Source of the DNA: Solwaraspora sp. WMMA2065 | Lineage (GTDB): Bacteria > Actinomycetota > Actinomycetes > Mycobacteriales > Micromonosporaceae | Reading direction: 5' to 3' | Length of the DNA: 64,000 nucleotides | Assembly: GCF_030345075.1 (NCBI RefSeq) | Contig: NZ_CP128361.1 | Coordinates: 310,001-374,000 of the forward strand | Shown here: positions 1-10,729 of the stretch, one piece after another | How positions within the stretch are numbered: position 1 is the stretch's first letter | Layout of the letters: each line of letters starts with the position of its first letter | Notes under the pieces: model-generated | Told to the model about the DNA's origin: nothing | What the model saw: only the letters and a program-made list of their open reading frames with translations | The model's database searches: none | Translations under genes and position numbers: made by a program

Positions 1-1
1 C

Positions 2-655
2 AAGTGCATGGCCGGGCTGCTGCCGCCGACCTCCGGCGAGGTCCGGCTGCGCGGTAGGCCGATCACCGGGCCGCCGCCCGGCATGGCGGTCGTCTTCCAG
101 GAGTACGGGCGCAGTCTGTTCCCGTGGATGAGCGTGCGGGACAACGTCGAGCTGCCGCTGCGGCAGAAGCGCATCGCCCGGGGCAAGCGCCGGGAACTGG
201 TCGACGAGGCGCTGGCCGCCGTCGGTCTGGCCGACACCCACAACGCCTATCCGTGGCAGCTGTCCGGCGGCATGCAGCAGCGGGTGGCGATCGCCCGCGC
301 GGTCGCGTACCAGCCGGATGTGCTGTTGATGGACGAGCCGTTCGCGGCGGTCGACGCCCAGACCCGCGCGGACCTGGAGGACCTGATCCGCCAGCTGTGG
401 CAGCGGCTCGGGGTGACCATCCTGTTCGTCACCCACGACATCGACGAGGCGGTCTACCTGGGGCAGCGGGTGCTGATCCTGTCCTCGTCGCCGACCGTGG
501 TGCAGGAGAGCCTGCGGATCGACCTGCCGGACGACCGCGACCAGCTGCACACCCGCGCCGAGCCGCGCTTCACCCAGCTGCGCGGGCACGTCTACGAGCA
601 GATCCAGGCGGCCAAGCGGGGGCAGCGACCACCCGCCCAGGCCGGCCGGCCCTGA
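2..655 (+). CDS. ABC transporter ATP-binding protein, SsuB/TauB type (5' truncated by window)
   Basis: ATPase subunit of an importer of the nitrate/sulfonate/taurine class, expected on the inner face of the membrane with a BPD_transp_1 permease. The reading frame is open to the window edge and reads K-C-M-A-G just before the first ATG, the stretch that normally follows the Walker A lysine, so the true start and Walker A lie upstream. Visible motifs are the Q-loop (VFQEYGRSLFPW), the ABC signature LSGGMQQR, Walker B VLLMDEPF and the H-loop VTHD. The stop is followed 29 nt later by a thiolase gene. The substrate cannot be told from this subunit. Family assignment is secure; SsuB versus TauB versus other NitT/TauT members is not. 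Confidence 0.9.
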   Translation, partial: KCMAGLLPPTSGEVRLRGRPITGPPPGMAVVFQEYGRSLFPWMSVRDNVELPLRQKRIARGKRRELVDEALAAVGLADTHNAYPWQLSGGMQQRVAIARAVAYQPDVLLMDEPFAAVDAQTRADLEDLIRQLWQRLGVTILFVTHDIDEAVYLGQRVLILSSSPTVVQESLRIDLPDDRDQLHTRAEPRFTQLRGHVYEQIQAAKRGQRPPAQAGRP

Positions 656-684
656 CCCTTTCCGCCCTTCCGAGGAGGACCGAG

Positions 685-1890
<1,206 letters not shown>

Positions 1891-2076
1891 GATGGTGTCG
1901 ATCCGGTGGGCGGATCTCGGGCCGGATGAGGGCAATGTCGTGAACCTGCCAACGGTGCACATTCCACCGTCGCGGCGTTAGCATTGGCCGGCGCCCGGTG
2001 CGGACGGCTGGTGCCCGTACCGACCCGCCCGTCACGCCTGGGCCGACGTGGACGTCGCGAACGAGCTGGAGGCAGG

Positions 2077-2898
2077 ATGGCGGAGCAGGCCAGTGGAGTC
2101 CCGTCCGGAGTCGACCTGAGTCGTCCCAGCGCCGCCCGGGTCTACGACTTCTTCCTCGGTGGGGCCCACAACTTCGAGGTCGACCGTCAACTCGCCGAGC
2201 AGATCGCCGCGATGACGCCGCACCTGGCGGAGACCATGAGGGCCGGTCGGGCATTCCTACGCCGCGCCGTGCGGACGCTGCTCGCCGACGGCGTCGACCA
2301 GTTCCTGGACATCGGCTCCGGTATCCCGACGGTGGGCAACGTCCACGAGGTGGCCCACGCGGTCAACCCGGCGGCCACCGTGGTCTATGTGGACATCGAC
2401 CCGGTGGCCGTGGCGCACAGTCGGAGCATCCTGGCCGAGGTGGGCCGGGCCGCCGTCCTGCAGGCCGATCTGCGCGAACCGGAGGCGATCTGCGCCCAGG
2501 CCGCCGCGACCGGGCTGGTCGACTTCACCCGGCCGGTCGGCATCCTGCTCGCCGGGGTGGCGCACTTCGTGCCCGACGCCGACGATCCGCAGGGCGTCCT
2601 GCGGCGGCTGCGAGCGACCGCGGCGGTCGGCAGCTACCTGGTGATCTCCCACGCCACCTACGAGGACCAGCCACCGGAAGTGCTGGCCGCGCAGCGGTTG
2701 TCGGCCCGGACCGACACCGAGATCACGCTGCGCTCGCGAGCCGAGGTGGCCGCGATGTTCGGTGACTTCACCATCGTCGAACCGGGGGTGGTCCACCTGC
2801 CACTGTGGCGGCCGGACACCGACGCCGACGTGGACGCCCACCCGGAGCGGTTCGGCGCCTTCGGCGGCGTCGCCCGCCTGGACGCCGCCGCGGTCTGA
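2077..2898 (+). CDS. SAM-dependent methyltransferase, DUF574 (Methyltransf_19) family
   Basis: 273-residue member of an actinobacterial methyltransferase family that is often expanded and of unknown substrate. The family hallmark YDFFLGGAHNFEVDR is at residues 23-37 and the SAM-binding motif I DIGSGIP at 78-84; a post-I acidic residue appears in VVYVDIDP. The ATG at 2077 follows GGAGG at about 2067-2072; the frame extends upstream to 1984 but that part is Arg/Gly-rich and unlike the family. The stop is followed after 2 nt by the ATG of a GGDEF/EAL gene, so the two are probably co-transcribed. No substrate can be assigned. Confidence 0.9.
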   Translation: MAEQASGVPSGVDLSRPSAARVYDFFLGGAHNFEVDRQLAEQIAAMTPHLAETMRAGRAFLRRAVRTLLADGVDQFLDIGSGIPTVGNVHEVAHAVNPAATVVYVDIDPVAVAHSRSILAEVGRAAVLQADLREPEAICAQAAATGLVDFTRPVGILLAGVAHFVPDADDPQGVLRRLRATAAVGSYLVISHATYEDQPPEVLAAQRLSARTDTEITLRSRAEVAAMFGDFTIVEPGVVHLPLWRPDTDADVDAHPERFGAFGGVARLDAAAV

Positions 2899-2900
2899 CC

Positions 2901-5063
2901 ATGGCGACGTCCGCGACGGGCGATGGCGGTGCCGATCCCGAGGGCGCGCGACGCTTCGCCCGGGACTGGGCGACCGCCGCCGCCGGGCTCGGCTATCTGC
3001 CGTTGAGCCACGCCGAGACCGCCGACATCCTGCACGGGCACACTCTGCGGCTGGCCGCGGCGGTGCTGGCCGGGACGTTCGACGGCCAGGCCGGCCGGGA
3101 TGTCGGGCGCTGGCTGGTGGAGGGCCACCTGACCGAACCGGCCGTGCTGGGCTGGACCGTCCAGGCCCTCGGCCAGGGCTTCCTGCCGCTGGTGCTACCG
3201 CAGCTGGCGACGTCGGCACCGGCCCGGGAACGGATCAGCCACCTGCAGGGCGGGCTCGCCGAGGAGTACGCCCGGGCACTGCGCAACCGGACCTTTGCCC
3301 AGCAGTCCAGCATCCGGCAGGCGGCCTGGTCCGCCCGGGACGCGGCCGAGCAGGCGCTGCGGGACAGCGAAGTGCGGTTCCGGGCGGTCTTCACCGGCGC
3401 GGCGATCGGCATCGGGCTGGCCGACCTCGACGGGCGGATCATCGACGTCAATCAGGCGTTCGCCGACATGCTCGGCTACACCATCGCGGAACTGCGGGAG
3501 ATCAACGTCGGGCAGCTGTTCCACCCGGACGACGCGCCCGGCATGTACCAGTTCTACCTCGAACTTATCGAGGGCAAGCACGACCGCGCCCGGGTAGAGA
3601 AGCGTTACTACCGCAAGGACGGCGCACCGATCTGGACGGACCTCGCGGTGTCGCTGATCCGCCACGACGACGGCCGACCCCGGTTCACCGTCGCGATGGT
3701 CGAGGACATCACCGACCGCTACGAGCTGCAGGAGCGGCTGCGTTTCCAGGCCGAGCACGACCCGCTGACCGGGCTGCCCAACCGGGTGCTCTTCTTCGAC
3801 CGGCTCGCCCAGGCGTTGGCCGACCCGGACGGACAGGTCGGCGTCTGCTTCCTGGATCTCGACGGGTTCAAGTCGATCAACGACGGGCTCGGTCACGACA
3901 TCGGCGACCAACTGCTCGCCGTGGTGGCGCGGCGGCTCGCCGGCAGCGCCGCCGACGCCGGGCACCTGGTCGCCCGGATGGGCGGCGACGAGTTCGTGAT
4001 CCTGGTGACCCGTTGCACCGGCACGCCGCAACTGGTCGGTGTCGCCCAGTCCGCCCAGTCCGCGCTGGCCGCACCGATCCAGGTCGATGGGCACCAGCTG
4101 ACCGTCTCGGCGAGCATTGGGGTCGTCGCCTCGCCCACGGCCGGCACCACCCCCACCGAGGTGATGAAGGCCGCCGACACCACGCTGTACTGGGCAAAGG
4201 CCGACGGGCGAGGCCGGTGGGCCGTCTTCGACCCGGTACGCGGCGCACGCGACGTCACCCGCTCGGCGCTCGCCGCCGCACTGCCGGCCGCGCTGGACCG
4301 TGGCGAGTTCGTCGTCGAGTACCAGCCGATCACCCGGCTGTCCGACCGGACGGTGGCCGCCGTCGAAGCGCTGGTCCGCTGGCAGCATCCGATGCTCGGC
4401 CGGCTCGGGCCGGACCGGTTCGTCGCCCTCGCCGAGGAGACCGGGCTGATCGTCAGGCTCGGCCGGTGGGTGCTGGAACAGGCGTGCCGGCAGGCGAGCC
4501 GGTGGCGGGCCGAGCACCCGCAGGCCCCGATCGTGGTCAGCGTCAACATCTCCGCCCGCCAGGTCAGTGATCCGCAGCTCGTCGGGGAGGTGGCCGGGGC
4601 GCTCACCCGGACCGGTCTGCCACCGGAGCTGCTGCAGCTGGAGCTGACCGAGAGCGCGGTGATGGCCTCCGGCGGTGAGCCGCTGCCGGCGCTGCGCCGG
4701 CTGGCGGGGCTCGGCGTCCGGTTGGCCATCGACGACTTCGGCACCGGCTACTCCAACCTCGCCTACCTGCGGCGGATGCCGATCCACGTGCTCAAACTCG
4801 CCGGTCCCTTCGTAGAAGGGATGCGGGTCGCCGGTCCGGAGGGCGACCGCGACGAGCGGATCGTTGACGCGCTGGTCCGGCTGGCCCACGCGCTCAACCT
4901 GACGGTCACCGCCGAGGCGGTGGAGACCGGTGAGCAGGCGGACCGGCTGGTGGCCCTCGGCTGCGACCAGGCTCAGGGCTGGCACTTCGGCCGTCCGGTG
5001 CCGGCCGGGGAGATCACCGAGCGGTTGTCGCGTGGCCCGGATCGACCCGCAGCCGGACAGTGA
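2901..5063 (+). CDS. PAS-GGDEF-EAL protein, putative bifunctional c-di-GMP enzyme
   Basis: 720 residues. An N-terminal region (about 10-140) lacks recognised motifs; a PAS domain covers about 149-275 (RFRAVFTGAAIGIGLADLDG); GGDEF occupies about 285-440 with intact RMGGDEF at 361-365; EAL covers about 455-710 with E489-A-L. Conserved EAL residues are mostly present: VSVNISARQ, LELTES, IDDFGTGYSN, TAEAVET and QAQGW. The usual K-x-D is K632-L-A634, so the aspartate is lost. No RxxD inhibitory site is visible immediately before GGDEF. The gene begins 2 nt after the methyltransferase stop, and its last 50 nt overlap the convergent DUF309 gene. Cyclase activity is plausible; phosphodiesterase activity is less certain. 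Confidence 0.92.
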   Translation: MATSATGDGGADPEGARRFARDWATAAAGLGYLPLSHAETADILHGHTLRLAAAVLAGTFDGQAGRDVGRWLVEGHLTEPAVLGWTVQALGQGFLPLVLPQLATSAPARERISHLQGGLAEEYARALRNRTFAQQSSIRQAAWSARDAAEQALRDSEVRFRAVFTGAAIGIGLADLDGRIIDVNQAFADMLGYTIAELREINVGQLFHPDDAPGMYQFYLELIEGKHDRARVEKRYYRKDGAPIWTDLAVSLIRHDDGRPRFTVAMVEDITDRYELQERLRFQAEHDPLTGLPNRVLFFDRLAQALADPDGQVGVCFLDLDGFKSINDGLGHDIGDQLLAVVARRLAGSAADAGHLVARMGGDEFVILVTRCTGTPQLVGVAQSAQSALAAPIQVDGHQLTVSASIGVVASPTAGTTPTEVMKAADTTLYWAKADGRGRWAVFDPVRGARDVTRSALAAALPAALDRGEFVVEYQPITRLSDRTVAAVEALVRWQHPMLGRLGPDRFVALAEETGLIVRLGRWVLEQACRQASRWRAEHPQAPIVVSVNISARQVSDPQLVGEVAGALTRTGLPPELLQLELTESAVMASGGEPLPALRRLAGLGVRLAIDDFGTGYSNLAYLRRMPIHVLKLAGPFVEGMRVAGPEGDRDERIVDALVRLAHALNLTVTAEAVETGEQADRLVALGCDQAQGWHFGRPVPAGEITERLSRGPDRPAAGQ

Positions 5064-5532
5064 GGTCGACGGCCCCGTCGTGGGCGAGCCGGTCGGCCGT
5101 GTCCCGGCCGAACCGCACCAGATCCGGCACGGGTACGCCGTACGGCCGCTGCCCGGCGTACGGCGCGATCCGGTCCGCGGCCCTGGCCAGCAGCCGCGCC
5201 GCACCGGCCAGGTTGCCCCGTCGCGCATGGGTGAGCCCGACCGCCAGCTGCGCCAGCCCGCGCCAGAACTCCCGCTCCACCGGCGGGGCCGCCTTCCAGG
5301 CCGACTCCAGCACCTCGTGGGCGTGGAACGGCCGGCCGGCGTCGAGCAGCCGCTGCGCCTCGTCGAGCGCGTCGTGCGGGGTGAGCACCAGGTCGTCGGG
5401 CATGGTCGGTACGCCCGACGCGCCCGGCGGCAACGGCCGACCCAGCTCGTCGCGCGGCCGGGCGTTGCGTGGCCGTCCCGCGGGGTCGCGGTCCCGCTCT
5501 GGACGGTGGTCACCTGGCGACAGACGGGCCAT
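5014..5532 (-). CDS. DUF309 domain-containing protein
   Basis: 172 residues. The DUF309 core is clear: FHAHEVLE at 69-76 and FWRGLAQLAVGLTHARRGN at 89-107, both conserved in this small all-helical family of unknown function. The first 40 residues are Arg/Pro-rich, so translation may begin later at VPTMPDDLVL. It lies 35 nt downstream of the minus-strand hypothetical gene ending at 5568 and could share its transcript. Its 3' end overlaps the end of the convergent GGDEF/EAL gene by 50 nt. No biochemical role is known for the family. Confidence 0.85.
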   Translation of the reverse strand: MARLSPGDHRPERDRDPAGRPRNARPRDELGRPLPPGASGVPTMPDDLVLTPHDALDEAQRLLDAGRPFHAHEVLESAWKAAPPVEREFWRGLAQLAVGLTHARRGNLAGAARLLARAADRIAPYAGQRPYGVPVPDLVRFGRDTADRLAHDGAVDLTVRLRVDPGHATTAR

Positions 5533-5567
5533 CGGTCAACAGTAGTGCGGGCGACGGGGCCGGCTGG

Positions 5568-6617
5568 TCAACGGGTACCGGCCACCGGCAGCTCGCCGAA
5601 CCTGACGTCGCCTTCGCGTACCAGGTCCGCTGGCAGCCGGGTACCCCAGCGCGGATCGAGGACGACGGCGAGGGTCTCCTGGCCGGTCAACGCCGTCGGT
5701 AGTGGTGTGCTCCGGGCCGGGCCTCCTCCGCAACGGGCCAGATCCAGCCGGATCAGTAGGCCGTCGGCTCGGTGGTACCGCACGGAGCGGCCACCGAGGC
5801 AGGTGCCGGCGCCATCGTCGAAGATGACCGTGCCGCCGCCGGCCAGTGGGTAGCAGATCTGGCCGGCGGCGCAGCCTGCCGCCAGTGCTTCCTCCGACAA
5901 CTGGTCGGGCGACACCGAGAACCGGATCAGCAGGGGCCCGTCTCCCCGGTCCAGCTGCAGCTGCACCGCCACCGCGCCGGCCGACCCGGCCGGGTCGACC
6001 TTGGCGTACCCGCTTGTCCGGCCGGCCGGCAGCAGCCGGGTGAGCAGTTCCACCGCGCCCGCCGCGGTGGCCGGTGCGGTGGTGCCGGCGGCGACCGGCG
6101 GTATGTCGAGATCCCACACCTCAGCGACCGGACAGTTGGCCACCTCGGTGGGCGCGGCCGGCAGCGCGGTGACGGTGGACGAGCTGCCGTTGACGTCACA
6201 TCCGGGTCGGACCGTCGGCTCCCCGGCGGCCGGCGGCACAGGTTCGATGCTCGTCGCCTCGGCCAGATCCGCGCCGGGGGTGACCGACCAGGCCGGTGCC
6301 ACCGGCTGACCGACGCCCGGCGCACCGACGTCGGCCGGTGCGCCGTCCGGCACCGGCAGCCCGCCCCCCACCACCGCCGGAACCAGCAGGACGGCGCCCG
6401 TCGCCAATGCGGCGGCGATTCCGATGCCGGCGGCCCGTCGGTTGCGGCGCTGCCGCCCCAGGCGTACCGACTCGGCGACCAGATCCCCGATCGGTGGGGC
6501 CGGCCGGGCGGCCAGCTCCTGTTCCAGCAGCCGCCTCATCTCACCTGCCACGGTGACCGCCTCTCCGGTGCCGCTGGCCATGTCTGTCGGCGCCGGCGCG
6601 GCGCCCGTACCCGGCAT
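5568..6617 (-). CDS. Hypothetical membrane-anchored protein
   Basis: About 349 residues with a short cytoplasmic N-terminus (MRRLLEQELAARP, then an Arg-rich stretch), one transmembrane helix at about residues 62-82 (AAGIGIAAALATGAVLLVPA) and a long Pro/Ala-rich extracytoplasmic region. That region contains several cysteines (CDVNG, NCPVAE, GCAAGQICYP, GTCLGG, ARCGGG) that could form disulfides. I recognise no family. The start is uncertain: ATG 6617 is taken because codons between 6791 and about 6760 have A/T-rich third positions; ATG 6791 has a better Shine-Dalgarno (AGGAGAAGG), and ATGs at 6581 and 6539 are also in frame. The layout resembles anti-sigma or sensor-like single-pass proteins, but no sigma factor is adjacent. 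Confidence 0.6.
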   Translation of the reverse strand: MPGTGAAPAPTDMASGTGEAVTVAGEMRRLLEQELAARPAPPIGDLVAESVRLGRQRRNRRAAGIGIAAALATGAVLLVPAVVGGGLPVPDGAPADVGAPGVGQPVAPAWSVTPGADLAEATSIEPVPPAAGEPTVRPGCDVNGSSSTVTALPAAPTEVANCPVAEVWDLDIPPVAAGTTAPATAAGAVELLTRLLPAGRTSGYAKVDPAGSAGAVAVQLQLDRGDGPLLIRFSVSPDQLSEEALAAGCAAGQICYPLAGGGTVIFDDGAGTCLGGRSVRYHRADGLLIRLDLARCGGGPARSTPLPTALTGQETLAVVLDPRWGTRLPADLVREGDVRFGELPVAGTR

Positions 6618-6973
6618 GACGTCCCGGCCAGGCGGTCCGGTGACAGACAGCGCCGCAACCAGAGCGGGCCGGCGACCTCCCCGGGCGGGTCGCCGGCCCG
6701 GCCGCCCGACCTGGTACCCCACCGTCCAGATCCGGCGGAACCGACCCTGGCCACCCCGCAGCTCAGCTGATGTTCTTCGACCAGCATCCATGATCTGCCA
6801 GCCTTCTCCTGACCGCCCGGTCGACCACACGTTACGTTCGAGCGGCGCCGGGGTAGGAGGCGACCCACGCCGCATGACTGGGCCCGGCCCGGCCGGCGGG
6901 CGTGGCGGGGCTCCGCAGGTGGACGCGGTGGCGGCGGCCGGGTGACGGGTTCGACGAGCGAGGGTGGCCAGCG
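6618..6973. other. Intergenic region between divergent genes
   Basis: Separates the minus-strand membrane protein from the plus-strand hybrid kinase and should hold promoters for both. No recognisable tRNA, riboswitch or terminator was seen. If the membrane protein starts at 6791, about half of this stretch is coding. A weak GAGGGTGG Shine-Dalgarno lies just before the ATG at 6974. Confidence 0.5.
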
Positions 6974-9900
6974 ATGACAGAGGGCGAGCGGTCGGTCGGC
7001 GCACCGATGGTGCCGGCTCCTCGACCGGCCGTCCCTGCCTTGCTCGCCGCGGCCCTCGGCCGGGCCGGCGAGACCAACCGGCTGATCCGGGAGCGCGACT
7101 GGAGCCGCAGCCCGCTCGGCGCGCTGGGCAGCTGGCCGGCCAGCCTGTGCCAGGCGGTCGGCATGATGCTCTCGTCGCAGGCCCAGATCGTGCTCTACTG
7201 GGGGCCGCAGCTGCGCGCCTTCTACAACGACGCCTACCTGCCCACGATCGGCGCCAAGCATCCGGCCGCCCTGGGCGAGCCCGCCGCCGAGCACTGGTCG
7301 GAGCTGTGGGACGTGCTGGAGCCGCTGTTCACCGGGGTGGTCGAGAGCGGGACCGCCTACCGCGGCACCGATCATCCGTTCCTGCTCGAACGGCACGGCT
7401 TCCTCGAGCAGACCTACTTCGACGTCTCCTACGACCCGCTGCTGGTCGAGGACGGCAGCGTCGGGGGTGTTTTCTGCATCGTCAGTGAGACCACCGGGCG
7501 GGTGCTCGGCGAGCGTCGGATCCGTACCCTCGCCGGGCTGGGTAGTCGGTTGTCCGATCTGCAGAGCCAGGCCGACCTACGCCGTGGTGTGCTGGAGGTA
7601 CTCGACACCTGCCACGATGACATCCCGTTCGCCCTGCTCTACCTCGGATCGGATGCGGACTCCGCGCGACTGGCCGGCTGCACCGGCGTCGCGACGCAGA
7701 CCGTCATCGCGCCGACGCAGCCGAGCCCGGGCGACGCCCCGGCCGCGCTGTTGGACGCCCTGCGTGGCGGTACCGTACAGACCGCCCGGGCGGCGGACTT
7801 CGTCGCCGCACCACCGGACGCCGCAGCACCGGAGGTGCTCGTCCTGCCGATCTGCGCGGCGACCGACCCGGTCGGTGCGCTCGTCCTCGGCCACAGCCGG
7901 CACCTGCCGTTCACCAGTGACTACCGCGACTTCCTCGACCTGATCACCACCCAGATCTCCAGCGCGGTCAGCCAGCAGCGGGCCTATCTGCACGAGCGGG
8001 CCCGAGCCGCCGAACTCGCCGTGATCGACCAGGCCAAGACCGACTTCTTCGCCAACGTCAGTCACGAGTTCCGGACCCCCCTGACGTTGCTGCTCGGCCC
8101 GATCGAGGACCAGCTTGCCGACGCGGGCCTGCCGGTGGCACACCGCGAGCGGGCCGAGATGATGCACCGCAACGCCCTTCGCCTGCTCAAGCTGGTCAAC
8201 ACCGTGTTGGACTTCTCCCGGCTGGAATCCGGCCGGGCGCGGGCAGCGCTGCAGCCGGTCGACCTGGCCGACTTGACGAACCGGTTGGCCAGCACGTTCC
8301 GCTCGGCTGCCCAGCGGGCCGGGCTGGACCTGGTCGTACAGTGCCCGCCGCTGCCCGGGACCGTGCAGGTTGACCCGGACCTGTGGGAAAAGATCGTCCT
8401 GAACCTGCTGTCCAACGCGGTGAAGTTCACCTTCGACGGCACCATCACCGTGCGGTTACGGGCGCTCGGCACGTCGGTCGAGCTGGCTGTCGCCGACACC
8501 GGGGTCGGTATCCCCGCCGCCGACCTGCCGCATCTGTTCGAGCGGTTTCACCGGGTGGCCGGCACCCGGGCCCGCAGCCACGAAGGCACCGGGATCGGGC
8601 TGGCGCTGGTCCGGGAGCTTGTTCAGCTGCACGGCGGGGCCGTCGCGGTCCGCAGCGAACCGGGTCAGGGCAGTGTCTTCACCGTCGAGATCCCGGTCGG
8701 CGTCGGGCCGACCCCGCCGGCCGGCCCGGTCGCCGATCCGGCGACCGGCGAGGACTCCGAGCGGCCGGCCGGGCGCGACGAGGTCGGCGACACCAGACAG
8801 CTGTACCTGGCCGAGACGCAGCGGTGGAGCGTCGGGCCGGCGCGGGAGGTGACCGAGCAGCCACGGGTCGACCAGTCCGTCGGGCGGATCCTGGTGGCCG
8901 ACGACAACGCCGACCTGCGCGACCACGTGACCCGGTTGCTGGCACCGCACTGGCAGGTGGTCGCAGCGGCCGACGGTGCCGCGGCGCTTGCCCTCGCCAC
9001 CCGTACCCCCTTCGATCTGATCCTGACCGACGTGATGATGCCGGAACTGGACGGTTTCGGCCTGGTCACCGCGTTGCGCGCGGACCGGCGGACGCGGCAT
9101 GTGCCGATCGTCGTGCTCTCCGCCCGGGCCGGGCCCGAGGCCGCCGTGCTAGGGCTGTCCGCTGGCGCCGACGACTACCTGGTGAAGCCGTTCGCCGCGC
9201 AGGAGCTCGTCGCCAGGGTGCGGGCCAACGTCGAGCTGGGTCAGCTGCGGGGCCGGATCATCCACCAGCTGCGGGCCCTCGCCGACGCCGCCGTCGCGGT
9301 CAACACCGCACAGACCACCAGCGAGGTGCTGCGGGTCGCGGTCGAACACGTGCAGCGGCTGGTCCGGGCGTCGAAGGTGGTCGCCACCGCACCGGGTGCC
9401 CGCTACGAGGCGGACGGCGGCGGCCAGCCCTCCGCCCACCCGGCGACGGTCACCCCGTTCATCGGCGCCGACGGGGAACGGCTCGGCGAGTTGTCGGTCT
9501 GGCCGTTCGACGGCGTCGGCGCCGACCCGGACATCGACGAGGCGGCGCTGGCGGAGTTCGCCCGGATGGTCGGGCTGCGGCTGGGCAATGCCCGGCTGTA
9601 CGAGGCGGAGCACCGCATCGCCAGCACCCTGCAGCACAGCCTGCTGCCCCAGACGCTGCCCAGGGTGCCCGGCGCGCTGATCGCCAGCCGCTACCTGCCC
9701 GGCAACGCCGAGGCTGAGGTCGGCGGCGACTGGTACGACGTGGTGGAGGTCGGCGGCGGTCGGCTGGTCCTGGTGATCGGCGACGTGGTCGGCAAGGGTG
9801 TGAACGCGGCGGCCACCATGGGTCAGCTGCGTAACGCGCTGCGGGCGTACCTGCTGGAGGGCTTCTCGCCCGGTGACGCCCTCACCCGGCTGAATCGGCT

Positions 9901-10702
9901 GGTCACGACGATGGGCCGGCGTTCCCTTGCCACCGTGCTCTGCCTGTGGCTCGAGCCGTCCAGCGGTGTGCTGCGGTACGCCAGTGCCGGCCATCCGCCA
10001 CCGGTGGTGGTTGACGGCGCAACGGCCGAGCTGCTGCACGAGCGGGCGCTCGGCCCGCCGATCGGGGCGATCCGGGACAGCCGCTACGACACGGCGACCG
10101 ATCGGCTCGACATCGGCAGCCGACTGATCTGCTACACGGACGGGCTGATCGAGGACCGCACCAGGGGCATCGACGCCGGGCTGGACCAGGTCCGGGCCGA
10201 CGCCCGAGCCGGCGGCGATCACGTCGAGGAGATCGCCGACCGGCTGCTGCGCCGGGTGGCCCGCCGGCCACGTCGCGACGACGTCGCGGTGCTGGTGCTG
10301 GAGGCGACCGAGCTGGACCGCCTCAGGATGCGGCTGCCGGCGCAGGCGCGGGCACTGGCGCTGCTGCGTCGACGGCTGGCGGACTTCTTCGCCGCGCACC
10401 GGATCGGCGACACCGACCAGTTCGATCTGACGGTGGCGATCTCCGAGGCGGCGGCCAACGCGATAGAGCACCCGGTCACCCCGGCGCAGCCGGACATCTG
10501 GCTGGAGGTTGGTATCGACGGGGACCACCTGGTCGCCAGCGTCCGGGACAGCGGCGGTTGGCGGGAGGACTCCGACATCGGGTTCCGGGGTCGGGGACTG
10601 GCGTTGATCGCCGCCCTGGCCGAACTGCGGATCGACCGGGACGGGCAGGGCAGCGAGGTCACGTTGCGCCGTCGACTGGATCCCCGACCGGATCCCTCCT
10701 GA
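6974..10702 (+). CDS. Hybrid histidine kinase / response regulator / PP2C phosphatase / RsbW-like ATPase fusion
   Basis: 1242 residues joining modules that are usually separate: PAS-like sensor (about 20-175), GAF (about 185-345), HisKA with SHEFRTPL and phospho-acceptor His364, HATPase (N-box NLLSNAVKF from 477), receiver (about 637-755, Asp686 in LTDVMMPELDG), a second GAF-like stretch, SpoIIE/PP2C phosphatase (about 882-1109; GGDWYD Asp919 and VIGDVVGKG Asp937) and a C-terminal RsbW-type HATPase (N-box NAIEHP around 1162). The ATG at 6974 gives MTEGERSV; the frame is open earlier without homology. The product probably links a phosphorelay to dephosphorylation of a STAS antagonist, and a STAS gene lies immediately downstream on the other strand. 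Ligand and target sigma factor are unknown. Confidence 0.92.
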   Translation: MTEGERSVGAPMVPAPRPAVPALLAAALGRAGETNRLIRERDWSRSPLGALGSWPASLCQAVGMMLSSQAQIVLYWGPQLRAFYNDAYLPTIGAKHPAALGEPAAEHWSELWDVLEPLFTGVVESGTAYRGTDHPFLLERHGFLEQTYFDVSYDPLLVEDGSVGGVFCIVSETTGRVLGERRIRTLAGLGSRLSDLQSQADLRRGVLEVLDTCHDDIPFALLYLGSDADSARLAGCTGVATQTVIAPTQPSPGDAPAALLDALRGGTVQTARAADFVAAPPDAAAPEVLVLPICAATDPVGALVLGHSRHLPFTSDYRDFLDLITTQISSAVSQQRAYLHERARAAELAVIDQAKTDFFANVSHEFRTPLTLLLGPIEDQLADAGLPVAHRERAEMMHRNALRLLKLVNTVLDFSRLESGRARAALQPVDLADLTNRLASTFRSAAQRAGLDLVVQCPPLPGTVQVDPDLWEKIVLNLLSNAVKFTFDGTITVRLRALGTSVELAVADTGVGIPAADLPHLFERFHRVAGTRARSHEGTGIGLALVRELVQLHGGAVAVRSEPGQGSVFTVEIPVGVGPTPPAGPVADPATGEDSERPAGRDEVGDTRQLYLAETQRWSVGPAREVTEQPRVDQSVGRILVADDNADLRDHVTRLLAPHWQVVAAADGAAALALATRTPFDLILTDVMMPELDGFGLVTALRADRRTRHVPIVVLSARAGPEAAVLGLSAGADDYLVKPFAAQELVARVRANVELGQLRGRIIHQLRALADAAVAVNTAQTTSEVLRVAVEHVQRLVRASKVVATAPGARYEADGGGQPSAHPATVTPFIGADGERLGELSVWPFDGVGADPDIDEAALAEFARMVGLRLGNARLYEAEHRIASTLQHSLLPQTLPRVPGALIASRYLPGNAEAEVGGDWYDVVEVGGGRLVLVIGDVVGKGVNAAATMGQLRNALRAYLLEGFSPGDALTRLNRLVTTMGRRSLATVLCLWLEPSSGVLRYASAGHPPPVVVDGATAELLHERALGPPIGAIRDSRYDTATDRLDIGSRLICYTDGLIEDRTRGIDAGLDQVRADARAGGDHVEEIADRLLRRVARRPRRDDVAVLVLEATELDRLRMRLPAQARALALLRRRLADFFAAHRIGDTDQFDLTVAISEAAANAIEHPVTPAQPDIWLEVGIDGDHLVASVRDSGGWREDSDIGFRGRGLALIAALAELRIDRDGQGSEVTLRRRLDPRPDPS

Positions 10703-10729
10703 CCGCCCGGACCGGGCCGCCGGTCGGTG

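Noticed and set aside
1900-1916. 6-bp hairpin GATCCG/CGGATC after the thiolase gene
   Set aside because: Too short to call a terminator against the GC background.
3195-5513. 772-codon antisense frame over the GGDEF-EAL gene
   Set aside because: The opposite strand carries intact GGDEF and EAL motifs; the antisense product is low complexity.
6618-6791. N-terminal extension of the membrane protein to ATG 6791
   Set aside because: First codons have A/T-ending third positions and no recognisable domain, despite a fair ribosome site; kept only as an alternative.
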